This document shows, in pieces, positions 33,915 through 45,389 of a stretch of 64,000 nucleotides of DNA (position 1 is the first letter of the stretch; the number at the start of each line of letters is the position of its first letter). This DNA comes from Pomphorhynchus laevis (Eukaryota; Acanthocephala; Palaeacanthocephala; Echinorhynchida; Pomphorhynchidae). The stretch is from the NCBI GenBank assembly GCA_012934845.2, contig WNNJ02001825.1:30506-94505 (forward strand), in the 5' to 3' direction. Both the position numbers and the translations under genes were made by a program. A model generated the notes under the pieces. It searched no databases. It saw nothing but the letters and a program-made list of their open reading frames with translations, and was not told the DNA's origin.

Positions 33915-34374
33915 ATTATATCGCTTAAGGTATTGATTAAAGTTTGAACTAAATTTTGCAAGCAAAACCAAATTATCAGATACGTTTCCGAAACCAATAA
34001 CATTATAGATATTTTAATTTTAAAGATAATGATTTTGTGAATTGAGTTGTAATTATTTATATTTGTGAATTGTACTCTTAAATCATGTTCAAGTACATAG
34101 GCAGGTTACAAGACGGATTTAGAGAGATAAATTATTAATAAAATAAAGCATTGATTAAATTATCTGTTGAAATTCAAATAAAGGATTTAATACAAAATTA
34201 AAATTTTTAGTCAACAAAATTAAATATTTCAAAAACGTAAGTCAAAATCACAGATAAAGGACAGACAAATGTAAGCAGTAGACATATGCTATTACATGCC
34301 ACATACCGATAATTTATTATAAACAACATACACCGACGATTATTCTATAAGCTGCATCGTTTCTTAGCATTTGA

Positions 34375-36081
34375 TTAAGGGCGTTGATCCATAGTGCGAT
34401 CTAATTCAAATAATATTCTTTTTGTAGGAATGTCAGGAGGTTCTCTGTCTTTTCGAACTTTAGAATATTTTTGGCCAATACCGTCGTTGTTATTCGAGCA
34501 ACACATTATGGTTGCTGAAGAAATTGGGCAAGGAAAAAAAGGTTCAGCGTTCGCATCCAACGGAAATACTTTGTTAGATCTGCTACCACGTTCATTTTTC
34601 GGCTTAAGAGCCGTTACTTTGAATGTTACATTTTCTGGAGGACTAAACCGTAGCGGTGTATCATTAGTTCTGTATTGGTCATCAGACATACTAATTCCTC
34701 TCACGTCATTAGTATTTAATGATTGAAACCGCTGATCATTATTACTACGTTTACGTAAGTTAGTGATTTCAGAATCACTCGCGATACGACATGAATCAAT
34801 ATCACTACTCGTTACTGCGTTAACAGTTTCTTTTGGTTTTATCGTCACCGGATTCATTCCAATAGCTTGGTCTTCGGTAGGTGTTCGTAGGAATCCATTT
34901 AGCTCGCGTTGATAATATCGTTTAGACGCCATCATAAGTCTATGAATTTTAACGGTTTCTGGCCTCTCTAGATGATCTCGTATTGTGGGGCGTTGTATTC
35001 GTACCTGCAGTTGACGAAATTGTTTACTTGAGAAAATCATTTTAGCTATCATCGGGCAAAGTGAATCTAGTTCCGCCTTTACCTGATTATCATCCACAAT
35101 CTTTTTAGAAATGTACTCAGCTCCAAGACCTTCTACATCATCAGTACTTTGAACAATTTCATTGATTTTCTGGGCAATTAAAGTATGAAGTCGACTGTCG
35201 ACAAATACGCCAGTTAGCTTTTCCAAATCATTTCGATGACGAAGGTGGGGCACAAGAATTCGTTTAACTTTGCGAGAAAGTTCTTTCATACATTTTGTAG
35301 TAGAAACAACTTCCGTATCTGCACTACTGCGATCTTCACGAGCTATCCCATCATTATAATCGCTGTCCTTCTTTTCTATATCATCGTTTAGAGTGATATC
35401 CTTCCACTGCTCACCCGACTCTGTTTGCGCCGCAGCGGATTTAAGAACTATTAAATGATCTTTTAAAAACGGTTTCCAGTTATGATCACATATTGATTCT
35501 GTTACCGTTGGTTGGGAAGGATACAACATATCTTGCTTAAAACTAAGCCAATCTCCATCGGGGCAAATACTAGACCAATCAGTTTTCATACGATTAGATT
35601 GGTGATCATGGTTGGTTGGTTTATTATTCCCATTTTCCGGGCTACGTAATTTGGATAAGCCTTTACATTTTAAAGTTGCCATGCGTAGTTGGTTGTTAAG
35701 TGAAAGCTGTGGTATTATATTTCTAATAGCATGAATATCATTGTCAAAATTATTAAATCTATCGTCGATCCTGTTCGAGTGATTAGTTAAGGGCTCGCGC
35801 TGATGTTGCATTGACATTGGATCTGTCAAATTCATTAGGTCAGTTATGTTTAAATTTTCTAATCCTATAGATTGTGCAGTCGCGCTTTGGGAATTAGTGC
35901 TTTGTGATTGAATATATGATGAAGAATTTAGCTGTTCGAGTATATTAAGGTTGCACGGTCTTCTTGTAAGCTTAATTTTGAAAGTTGACTGTATTTTATC
36001 GTTACAGCCATTATTCCATTGTGGGCACTCGTCAATTTGTTTTGATTGATCAAATGACAGTTCATTATCCCTTATATTCAT
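34375..36081 (-). CDS. Unknown polar protein, 568 residues, single long exon
   Basis: The longest ORF in the window. It is asparagine-, serine- and aspartate-rich and mostly disordered in appearance, with one denser region about residues 265-385 (LSRKVKRILVPHLRHRND, KLTGVFVDSRLHTLIAQKIN, SLCPMIAKMIF) that looks helical and charged. The C-terminus has DREPPDIPTKRILFELDRTM. No signal peptide, membrane span or motif I can name. Just before the ATG the transcript strand has TTTTATTTTACAG, an acceptor-like site, so a 5' exon may exist and coding could start upstream. AATAAA for this strand is near 34315. A nuclear or scaffold role would be a guess. Confidence 0.75.
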   Translation of the reverse strand: MNIRDNELSFDQSKQIDECPQWNNGCNDKIQSTFKIKLTRRPCNLNILEQLNSSSYIQSQSTNSQSATAQSIGLENLNITDLMNLTDPMSMQHQREPLTNHSNRIDDRFNNFDNDIHAIRNIIPQLSLNNQLRMATLKCKGLSKLRSPENGNNKPTNHDHQSNRMKTDWSSICPDGDWLSFKQDMLYPSQPTVTESICDHNWKPFLKDHLIVLKSAAAQTESGEQWKDITLNDDIEKKDSDYNDGIAREDRSSADTEVVSTTKCMKELSRKVKRILVPHLRHRNDLEKLTGVFVDSRLHTLIAQKINEIVQSTDDVEGLGAEYISKKIVDDNQVKAELDSLCPMIAKMIFSSKQFRQLQVRIQRPTIRDHLERPETVKIHRLMMASKRYYQRELNGFLRTPTEDQAIGMNPVTIKPKETVNAVTSSDIDSCRIASDSEITNLRKRSNNDQRFQSLNTNDVRGISMSDDQYRTNDTPLRFSPPENVTFKVTALKPKNERGSRSNKVFPLDANAEPFFPCPISSATIMCCSNNNDGIGQKYSKVRKDREPPDIPTKRILFELDRTMDQRP

Positions 36082-36369
36082 ATAATGTGTGATGTATCTG
36101 TAAAATAAAAACCGTGTATTTACAAAAAATATTATTGTCGTATAGCTATTAAAATTATTATATCAAAAGTTAGTTGTTAAAAACACCAGAAATCTCCCAG
36201 AAAACAATAGAATTAAATCATTATTATAAAAGTTTTTTAAAGATTACTAAATAGTAGTTCATCTTAAGTGTAAACTATATATAATAATAGTTTTGTCTGC
36301 TAAAATTTATCAGCTACATAGTAGCTGATTTAATTATCATACAAGACAGAACCAGGCAAATACGTTTTA

Positions 36370-36560
36370 TTATTAATTTAATTACAGAATTATTATATTG
36401 CTGGTTTTCAATGCGAAAGTCATCTTGTGTGATCTAGAAACTATATAAATAGATAATTAAGCATCTATCGAAGGATAACAATCCAAATTTTAATCGATCC
36501 TCATGATATCATACTAAACTATATATATAGTATTCGGTGAGTTTCAAAACGTCGCCCAGG
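36370..36560 (+). repeat. SINE-body-related fragment
   Basis: GCTGGTTTTCAATGCGAAAG, TGTGTGATCTAG and the following AT-rich part match the body of the tRNA-headed SINE at 38.5-39.4 kb (TAGCTGGTTTTCAATG ... CTTGTATGAC). Confidence 0.6.
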
Positions 36561-36699
36561 ATCACCCATAATGATTTGATTTTATAATTAATTTAACGTA
36601 ATATTATATATATCATTGAGATTGCATCAAAGATGCTTGATAACAACTGTCCAGGATTCCATTGGAATACGGCAATATCTTGAAAGCTGCTGTCGATAA

Positions 36700-37960
36700 T
36701 TAACTGGACTACACTCAACGATCAGCATACTATTCGTCATTACTAGACCTTAGAGATGACCGGCAGCACTCATCAGTAGTATGAGCCATCTCGATGACGT
36801 TTCATGTGCCTGCGTGACTTATGAAAAAGAGCATTTCCGGGTTGCAGCTATACCCAACTTCTGTGCATAACCCTCCGACAATGTTATTTTCTAGCTGCCG
36901 TCTTCTCTTATCATCTATAATGCCATGATAAACTACACAGTAGAAAGAGCAGTTTTCATCTCCGTGTTCCAATGCGTAGCGTAGAGCTTCATCCGCTGCA
37001 TTGTTAGCTTTAAACTATGAGCGTCGAAGACTTAGGCGACATACCAGTCCCATACTGCTTTGTCCGACGTATTGTTTCCTACAAACCTTTCAAGTGTCAA
37101 CATATACAATATTTTTGGTATTGTAATTTGAACAATATTGTAGGCCTATATAGCCCTCGATGACAATACTTGTTACTGTTCATGCTGTTTTTAAAGCTTT
37201 GCATGTTTTGCAGCATTTATCGCAACACGGCTTATATCTGTTGAATTCACGTTTTGGGGATTTTTTAGGGTCCTTCAAAAATTTCGATTTTGCATTAACC
37301 ACACTCTAAGTTTGGGTGTTTTATTCATTGATTGTATTGAACTTGCACCTTTAACTATATCACGATGCACACGATTAAGCAATGGATGGTGTGGCAGGAC
37401 AACGGTCACGAGGTCTTTCGTCTTTTGTGTCTAATAGCGTTGAAGTAATTCTTTGCTCGTATATTTACGTACACTGTTAAATTGTGTACTTATTATCGTC
37501 TTTTCGTAGCCCCACTTCAAGAGATGCGACGGCAATATTCTTAACTGTTATTCAAAATGTACTCGTTTAGAACATATCCGTCGTATTCTCATAGCCTCAT
37601 TGAAGATGATGTTGCGTTTGACTGAACGCAGATGGCAACTGAATGCGTTAATGTGCAACAATGGGGCTTCAGAATTCATATAAACGAACATATCATATTT
37701 ACCGTAAGATCAGACTATCTCAGCGTCAAGAATTTTTATTTTTTTGTTATTTAAAAAAATTCAAATGAATAACTTCTATTACGTTAACGCGTTCTCTCAT
37801 GTGTTGCCAAGACTCCCTTGTATCAGGATATACGAGGAATATATCGTCTATATAACGATAATAAAACTCAGGTTGTATGTTAGATGATGGAAGCAAACGA
37901 GGTTCCCTTGAATCCATAAATATAATAGCGTACGTGGGAAGAGTGCTCATAGAGTGCTTT
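36700..37960 (-). mobile_element. Penelope-like element, RT and endonuclease remnants of a second family
   Basis: On the minus strand an early part reads FYYRYIDDIFLVYPDTRESW (RT motif C with catalytic DD). A later part has KPCCDKCCKTCKALK, the cysteine-rich linker, and then QYVGQSSMGLVCRLSLRRS and EALRYALEHGDENCSFYCVV, resembling a PLE GIY-YIG domain. The order is that of a PLE. It is a degraded fossil with many breaks, distinct in sequence from the YIDDICVF family. Confidence 0.7.
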
Positions 37961-38234
37961 TTATCTGATGAAACACATTACCATATCAATGAAGGTAATT
38001 TTTGTGTAATATTATTTCTAAGGTAGACAGCAGTATGCTTCTCTTACTTAGAGGCACTAGTAATCGAAGTGACTAAATATAATATAAATAATAGTTGCTA
38101 GGTTATACAATGTGACTTTTGCATTGGAAAACATCTACAAAATCATTCCTTCATGACATACAATTTCATACATCATAACTACAAACGGCTACATTGTCAC
38201 AGCCGCTTTCGTTTCACCAGATTTCTGCCACATA

Positions 38235-38510
38235 TTAGTAGCCCCCGGGCTCGTCATAAGGATAACTAACAACTCTTATCCTTTCGAAATTTGACTCATC
38301 CGAGATTCGAGCTGTCGCTCTACGTACTTGGATTGCGCTCTTGACTGCTAGGCTACGAATCCAGGATTATAAGATTTCATACAGTATATAAAACCTTCCA
38401 TCGTGATCTTCAAAAAACTGCATTGTCAGAGATGCTCTCTGGCATGCTTATCATAGAATCTTTCGTATGGGATCGTAAAGATCGATCGAAATCGGGACGA
38501 TGATCCTTTG
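38235..38510 (-). mobile_element. tRNA-derived SINE, minus orientation
   Basis: On the minus strand it shows a box A-like TAGCCTAGCAGTCAAGAGCG (38336-38355) and a box B-like GCTCGAATCTC (38302-38312), spaced as in tRNA genes. Upstream on that strand is the body sequence (GATCACGATGGAAGGTTTTA). It mirrors the copy at 38560-38960. Confidence 0.75.
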
Positions 38511-38559
38511 ATGAATGCTTATTTATTAAAACGGCTGTGGCAATGGTGCCATTAGTAGT

Positions 38560-38960
38560 CAGGGAGTATGGAATTGGATTTCATAACGGAAGAATTATGT
38601 AGCTGGTTTTCAATGCCAAAGTAACCTTGCGTGACCTCGCAACTACTTCATAGATGAATAAGAATCCGTCGAGGGATCACCATCTCGATTTCAATCAATC
38701 TTCACTATCCCATACGAAACAATATATGATAAGCTAATCAGAGAGCATATCGGACAATACTGTTTCTGGAGATTATGATGGAAGGTTTCATATACTGTGT
38801 AAAATCTGATAATTCTGGATTTGTAGCTCAGCAGTAAAGAGCGCAAGCCAAGTAAGGAGAGCGACAGCTCGAATCTCGGATGACTCAAATTTCGAAAGGA
38901 TAAGAGTTGGTAGTCAGCATTCTGACCAGCATGGGGCTACCAATGTGTGGCAAAAAGCGG
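38560..38960 (+). mobile_element. tRNA-derived SINE, plus orientation
   Basis: Box A-like TAGCTCAGCAGTAAAGAGCG at 38824 and box B-like GCTCGAATCTC at 38867 are spaced as in a tRNA. The tRNA-like part is preceded, not followed, by the conserved body (TAGCTGGTTTTCAATG ... GATGGAAGGTTTCATATACTG), so units are probably arranged in tandem or dimer form. Confidence 0.75.
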
Positions 38961-38979
38961 GATACACGAAAAAAACTGT

Positions 38980-39415
38980 GGCAATGGTGCCGTTAGTATC
39001 TAGGGTGTTTGTAATTGAAAAACATGAAGGAAGGATTCTGTAGCTGGTTTTCAATGTGAAAGTCACCTTGTATGACTTAGCAACTATTTAATAGAAAAAT
39101 AAACATCCCTCAAAAGATTACCAGCCCAATTTCAATCAATCTTCACGATCCCATCAATGGTGCGGCTAGTAGTCAAGATGTATGGAATAGGAGGTCATAA
39201 AGGAAGAATTCTGAAGCTGGTGGTCAATGCGAAAGTCATATTGTGACCTAGCAACTACTCAATAGATGAATAAGTATCCGTCAAAGGATCACTATCCCGA
39301 TTTTAAACAATTTTCACGATCCCATATGAAACAATATATGATAAGCTAATCAGAGAGCATATCGAACAATACTGTTTCTGGAGATCACGATGGAAGGTTT
39401 TATATACTGTATTCA
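38980..39415 (+). repeat. Two further SINE bodies in tandem, without the tRNA-like part
   Basis: GGCAATGGTGCCGTTAGTAT and, about 180 bp later, CAATGGTGCGGCTAGTAGTC each start a body unit (TGTAGCTGG or TGAAGCTGG, then CAATGTGAAAG or CAATGCGAAAG). The second ends GATCACGATGGAAGGTTTTA like the full copies. Confidence 0.65.
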
Positions 39416-40340
39416 TCATCGTACAATATTCCTTATTCGTCTGTATCGTGAACTACACCTTCTATCTGGGCAGCGGACGCGGCAATGATCGCCTCCAGCA
39501 TACACGCCGCATTGCCCCTTTGAACAGCAGCGCTTAGACGTTGTATGAAGAATGAACCTGCGCACTGGTCTGCAGATCCGACCTGGCCTCTTTCCCAAAT
39601 CTTTGAAGAAGCTGGTGGCCGACGGACCAAATGCTCCAAGTGTCTCGATAGCTAACGGCGCAAATGAGTACTGAGTATGCTCAATACACTCGTACTTGTG
39701 CGTTTTTAATTCCTCTGCATCTGTTGAGGCACATCCTTGCCATCGATGGTACGAGTAATGTGTTTCTTTGCCAGCGTGGTTGGACATGTAAAGTCCCATA
39801 CCAAGAGCTTTCCGCTCTCCCGTGATATTAGAGATTCACCATCGGGTAGGTCTCTAATGCACCAGACGACAGAGGACGTCGGCGGCTGTAAGTACCATCT
39901 TGATTAGGTTATTAACCTCAGCATGGCGGGTGTAACGACTGCGTGTTCTAGGGCAATCCAATCCATGTCTTCAGAAACAGTCGATTCGTGATCCACAACC
40001 GCATACCTGGGTTGTACAGATCGGAGGCCCAAACGCAAAGCGCGACAGCAATTGTCATGCTATTATCGTTCAATCGAGTTCCAAACGCGGTTCGGTATTG
40101 CCTGCAGAAATGCTCCTGAAAATGGAGACAATACTGCTTTCAGTCGTGCTATGCTAACCTCATCCGTTGCTCTCCGAATCAGGCTCTCGTGACGTATATT
40201 TAGCAATGGTTGAGTCCACTGTTTCTGTTGATGTGTTTCCAGTGGAATATCATCCCCGCATATGCTTTCCCACTGCAGCTATACCTGTACATGAGCCGCG
40301 TCGTCATCTGCTATAAAACTAGGTCGGACGTTTTGTAGAA
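39416..40340 (-). mobile_element. LINE 3' ORF fragment
   Basis: The minus strand gives LKAVLSPFSGAFLQAIPNRV, EDMDWIALEHAVVTPAML in the upper part and SFAPLAIETLGAFGPSATSF plus GKR in the lower part. This is a conserved C-terminal region that follows the RT in a widespread animal non-LTR family, usually ending in a segment like LVWDxTCxDTxA and AIQRGNAAxV. Several frame changes interrupt it. I cannot fix the clade. Confidence 0.65.
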
Positions 40341-40589
40341 TTGAACCTGTTATATTCTAAGATCCGCTTAACGATGCCAAAAAGGATGGCCCGGCAGTAT
40401 TTTATATTGATGGAATTTAAGTCCTATCATTTTAACCGGTAATGTTGGCTGATTCCACGCGCTGTCGTTCAGCAGGATATTTAGAGTGATTTTCAGAGCT
40501 AACCGTAACATTCCGTCATATCTCTGGATTTCGTTGCTTTGGTAGCATGGCGAGCATTGTAATGGCAAGCATATCCCAGTCTTCACATA

Positions 40590-40920
40590 TCAAGTAAGAT
40601 ACCTGGGGTTTACCATTACAATTAAATTGTAGGACGAAACGGATTTGAATATTCAACAGTGTCCTGAAACGAGCTAGATGGGCCATGAACTTGTTTAACA
40701 TCTCTCATTAAGATTGAGTGTTCAAGTGTGACTATGGTGCACCTGGCATTATTGAGATTAGTCTTATTTTCTAGAGGACGTCCCCTGAGAAAGATTATTA
40801 TTTCTCAAGCACCTCATCTCGAGATTACCTACCATTATCCGCCTCAACTGTACTCAAAGGTTTGTGAGAGACCTACCTTGAATGGTTTAGCCAGAAGGCG
40901 GCGCGTTGGTTTATAATGGA
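40590..40920 (+). mobile_element. LINE fragment related to 58330-58640
   Basis: Shares with 58330-58640 the segments AAGATACCTGGGGTTTAC-like, CGAGCTAGATGGGCC and AGAGGACGTCCC, which encode RYL.FTI ... ARW and LVLFSRGRP. It is a partial, frame-broken copy. Confidence 0.6.
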
Positions 40921-41059
40921 GGTGCTGATTCCCCAGTCCTTTTTAAATGAAGATCCGAAATTTTGGATGGGACAATAATTTTTAACCGGACGTTGTTTGT
41001 GTTTTGTTAACATGTTTTCTTATTTGGTGCATGATTAGGTTGTCTTATGTAAAAGAATC

Positions 41060-41215
41060 TTTATTTATTTAAGACATATAGCCAAGACAATCAAGACATA
41101 TAACAAAGACAACCAAGATATAACCAAGACAACCAAGATGTAATTAAGACAAAACCAAGATATAAACAAGACATATAACCAAAACATATATACAAAGGAC
41201 ATATAACCGAACGAA
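41060..41215. repeat. Imperfect short tandem repeat of AAGACATATAACC and AAGACAACCAAGATA types
   Basis: About ten degenerate units of 10-16 bp fill this stretch. A few similar units occur at about 43375-43400. Confidence 0.8.
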
Positions 41216-41219
41216 ACAT

Positions 41220-41760
41220 GTGAGAAGGATAACGCAATCACAATCATTGCAACTCTGGATGAAGATAAATTACAACTATCATATTATACTATATCCACAA
41301 CTAACCGGTTTACAGCATGATATGTCATCAATTATTGACGGAATAAGCAAAGCGAACAGAGTTGCGGGAAACAACTCACAAATAACATTTAAACCAACTC
41401 AAAAATTAAAATCCTTGATTGTTAGGTCCAACTTAATATCACAACAACATAATCAGCATCAGATATGTAATCTTTATAAAATAAAACGTTGTAAAATGTG
41501 TGAGCATGTTTCTCCAAGTGATATGTACAACGGTTGGAAAAAACCGCGCATACAATCTAAAGACGTCTGCAGACTACACAACTTCTCATATTGTGTACGT
41601 TGCTACATGTATCTCTTGCCAAACACAAGACGTCGGAGAAAGTAAAAGATCTCTGAGTATGAGAATGAATAAACGACGAGCGGATTTGAAGACGGGCAGA
41701 GCAACGGACTGTGCCGTGAAACATGTTAACAAATACAGAGTGGGTTTTTAAATATTCTAT
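41220..41760 (+). mobile_element. Penelope-like element, linker and GIY-YIG endonuclease
   Basis: First frame: FKPTQKLKSLIVRSNLISQQ, then CNLYKIKRCKMCEHV, the PLE region between RT and nuclease. An overlapping second frame: TSHIVYVATCISCQTQDVGE, SKRSLSMRMNKRRADLKTGR, VKHVNKYRVGF, a GIY-YIG domain of the C-x2-C type. Fossil with at least one break; the RT is absent upstream. A family B repeat copy lies about 230 bp downstream. Confidence 0.8.
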
Positions 41761-41984
41761 CGTGTAGGAAGTCGTAACAAACGATGTACAAAGAAGAAAA
41801 GCATAAATGCGAGAGATAAAAAGGTTAACAACCGATTTACCAAATCGTCTTAACGAAGACTATTTTTCTCATGTAGGGATATGTCGTGACTGGCAATTTC
41901 TTTTTTAAGAGTTTATGTGTTAACTTTTTAGATTGATAAACCCTACAAAAGGGTGAAGTTTCTTAATAATTATATTACGAAAGA

Positions 41985-42245
41985 ATTTTAATACAACTTT
42001 TTTAATTAAAATGAACAGGAAAGTAAAAACCTGCATGCTATTTTACAACCTTCGTCAGAAAGCTTAACCAGGAATGCGCCTACCCTCAATGAGGCGTTTC
42101 GAACTTAGTTTGCTCATCGTTACAGTGTGGTCTCGTCAGTATGGCCCTGTAGCTACACAACTTCGACAATACTAACTCGTCAGTAAACCTCTGAATAGAA
42201 GTCACTAAGCGCACGCTCCTCCACCGGTTACCGGTAGAAAATTCT
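41985..42245 (-). repeat. Repeat family B, reverse copy
   Basis: Reverse complement of most of 715-1050: TTAATTAAAA, CCTGCATGC, ACAACCTTCG, GTAGCTACACAACTTCG and GCGCACGCTCCTCCACCGGTT all recur in inverted order. Confidence 0.8.
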
Positions 42246-43515
42246 TTCGTACTTGAGATTACTTCACCAGTAGTTAAAATAATTTTATTATTAAAATTAG
42301 CTTCTGACTAATCAGTATAATTATATTATTATATTCTATATATTATAATAAATGGAATAAATTAGTATTTACAAATGTAATTCAAATTAATATGAAAGTA
42401 TATAATGTTGAGTATTAGACACTGAATCATTACATAGTGCATGCCTTACTTAAATGATAATGTAATTCAATGTAGTTGGTATATGCAAATGTATATATTT
42501 TACCTTAGATTTACAGATTAGAAAACATTTAGGAACAATACGGCTTATAGACGTCAATCAGCCACATGAATAATCCGATTTTAAGATTTATCATTTAAAG
42601 ATCAGAAGTTTAGTCACAATACGTTCGGTTTATAGACGTTGAACTGATACTTAAATAAAATGATTTTATATTCTGATCGTAGTGTCATAACAGAAATACG
42701 CCGTAAATAAACACATCTTGATATTAAGATAAATCGCTGCTCAAATATGAGTGTACATTACTTGTCAAGATAAATGCTTTACAATTTTAATTATTTTGAA
42801 TAAAACAACGATTATCTTCGCCGTATTTACTTCATTTTAAAATTATTTGTTGAAAATACAGTCAACTGTTAACTCAATTTTTACAATTTATAACTTTGTT
42901 ACGATCTGTTCTCTGTCAAGTATATTCGGCTCATAGAAATTGTAATAGTTAAATAACAAATATAAAATATATATCTATACTGTAAAAGAATTCAAACTAC
43001 GTTTTAAGATTTTAAAGATAAACTTTGTTTTTTTCTTTCGTACTTTTCTTTAATATTTCAATAATATCGCAATATAACGTTTTTACTTGAATAGAAAAGT
43101 TGATATATATAATATATATATGCTGGCATGCATATTTTAAATTAAAAAATAACTTGGAATACAAAAGTCGTGTCTGTCTATAATTTGTAATTAAAATAAC
43201 ATAATAATTTATCAATTAATATGATCAACGTAACAAATACATCATTGACATATGACATAATCGGTTGTTAATCTTCCTATTATCAACAACATTTCTTCCT
43301 TCTTTCGCTGTACATCGTTTGTTATGCCTTCCACAATATAATATTGCTTTTGCTTAGAGAGACATGTAGCATATATAACAAGACATAATCAAGACATATA
43401 TCAAATCAAAAATTAATGTTGATGCATCAGTGCATGTGAACGAATGTAATTTGCAGGCTAGCATATCGATGACAAAGTGTAAGGACGGAGGATCAAACTA
43501 TTACAAAAAATCGTT
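42246..43515. other. No gene seen
   Basis: AT-rich. Two loose repeats of GAACAATACGGCTTATAGACG type (about 42530 and 42615) are the only structure noticed. Confidence 0.5.
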
Positions 43516-43519
43516 TCAA

Positions 43520-43725
43520 CAATGCAGGTTTATGCAGTTTTCAAGGAATTTATGTTTCTTTATGTGGGAAATGCGAGTCTGACCCGATTTAATTCCTATC
43601 TATCTTCGCAACTATCACGATCCTTTCGACTACATATAAAGGTCGCATATTCAATCCCACTCCGACATGACAAAACGTTCCAGCAAAAATGCCACACATT
43701 CTCAATATCTACGTTTCGTTAATTA
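43520..43725 (+). mobile_element. Short LINE fragment related to 56980-57130
   Basis: VGNASLTRFNSYLSSQLSRS and the following DNA repeat VGNASLTQFNSYLSSQATAI of the LINE region at 57.0 kb. Confidence 0.7.
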
Positions 43726-43744
43726 TAAGCTTACCTAAGTAAGA

Positions 43745-44545
43745 ATTTAAATTGCAAATTTTATCTCTTTCATTAGTATATCATAATAAAGCTTTTTGCA
43801 TATGAAGACAAAGTTATTACTAGCTTTATCAATAGTTGTTATTATATAGTTATCCTTTAATTTAGTAAGTTCTTTATACATATCTTTATTAATTTGATCT
43901 TTCCTTTTATAATTGTTTGTTATTTTTATTTTATTTTTAATTTTATCAAATATATAATCTTTCCAAATTTTTTTCTTAGATATATTCAAGCTTCCACTAT
44001 TAATCAGCTTACTAAAGTAATATTTTAAGTTATTATATAATGAATTGTAAATTTTATTTTTGTCGTTATTATTTAATCTATATTTATACCCTTTTGATAG
44101 CAGCTTTCTTAATTCACAATTTTCAATTAATTCTAGATTATGGGTACATATATGTTCATTTATTTTATCAAAACTAAGACTTTTACAATTGCATTCTGTT
44201 TCCATTATGTTTCTAATATTATCGTTACATATTGATTTTAATTCTTTATTATAATTACAAATTTTTCGTCCTAATGGTGGTAGGAGTTTATACCTTATTT
44301 TAGGAATATATTTACTTAAATCTGACCCTATTATTTCTTTACTTTTAGAATTATTTAAAAGTCCTGCTATATTTATGTTATTTATACATTTCTTAACTGC
44401 TAGCTTGATCTATAGTTGTTATTATATAGTAATTTTTTTATTTATTAAGTTCTTAATACATATCTTAATGAAAAATTATTAGAGCTGGATCAATTAAAAA
44501 GTGGAAAAATTTATTCGATATTTCGCTAACCTCTGTTAACGAAAA
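43745..44545 (-). mobile_element. Penelope-like element, 5' region before the RT core
   Basis: A 152-residue frame with YRLNNNDKNKIYNSLYNNLK and YIITTIDKASNNFVFICKKL, matching the conserved segment just before PLE RT motif A (DKaxNNxxxICKxxY). Further upstream frames extend to about 44400. A terminal-repeat-like segment with GTTAGC GAAATATC lies at 44486-44545 at its 5' side. The rest of the RT is missing; it could complement the fragment at 20.3-21.5 kb in family identity only. Confidence 0.8.
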
Positions 44546-44878
44546 TTTTATTTTTATTGTTATTTTTTAATGTTATTATTTATTGTTATTATTTAACTGC
44601 AGAATTAAATTGCATTATTTAACTTCCGAATATTAATAGCGAATTAAATGGCAGAACTAAACTGCAGAATTTAACTTTCGAACTTAAGTGCAAAAATAAA
44701 CAGCATAATTTAAATCAAAAATGTAAATGCTAAAGTTGAATTCAGCCGTAAATTCTACAAAAATCCTCCGTAAATTTCCGCAATTAAATTTTGCAGTTAA
44801 ATATAGCCGTTAATGTTGCAGTATCGTTCTGAAGTTGAATTCAGCCATAAATTCTGCAGAAAATCTTAAGTTAAATTC

Positions 44879-45389
44879 CCTCAATTCATCAACGTCCTCA
44901 ATTCATCAACGTCCTCAATTCATCAACGTCCTCAATTCATCAACGTCCTCAATTCATCAACGTCCTCAATTCATCAACGTCCTCAATTCATCAACGTCCT
45001 CAATTCATCAACGTCCTCAATTCATCAACGTCCTCAATTCATCAACGTCCTCAATTCATCAACGTCCTCAATTCATCAACGTCCTCAATTCATCAACGTC
45101 CTCAATTCATCAACGTCCTCAATTCATCAACGTCCTCAATTCATCAACGTCCTCAATTCATCAACGTCCTCAATTCATCAACGTCCTCAATTCATCAACG
45201 TCCTCAATTCATCAACGTCCTCAATTCATCAACGTCCTCAATTCATCAACGTCCTCAATTCATCAACGTCCTCAATTCATCAACGTCCTCAATTCATCAA
45301 CGTCCTCAATTCATCAACGTCCTCAATTCATCAACGTCCTCAATTCATCAACGTCCTCAATTCATCAACGTCCTCAATTCATCAACGTC
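44879..45389. repeat. Minisatellite, 17-bp unit, 30 copies
   Basis: The unit CTCAATTCATCAACGTC repeats without visible variation. Because 17 is not a multiple of three, an open frame of 17-residue periodicity arises on the plus strand; it is a by-product of the repeat. Flanking sequence (44560-44880) has degenerate related words (AATTCAGCCGTAAATTCTAC, TTAAATT). Confidence 0.98.

Noticed and set aside
34394-34726. 110-codon plus-strand ORF
   Set aside because: Antisense shadow of the 568-codon gene on the minus strand.
36745-36835. CTGATGAGTGC plus GAAACGTC on the minus strand as a permuted hammerhead
   Set aside because: Stem II would be four pairs with two stray bases, and stem I does not close; it lies in the Penelope nuclease remnant.
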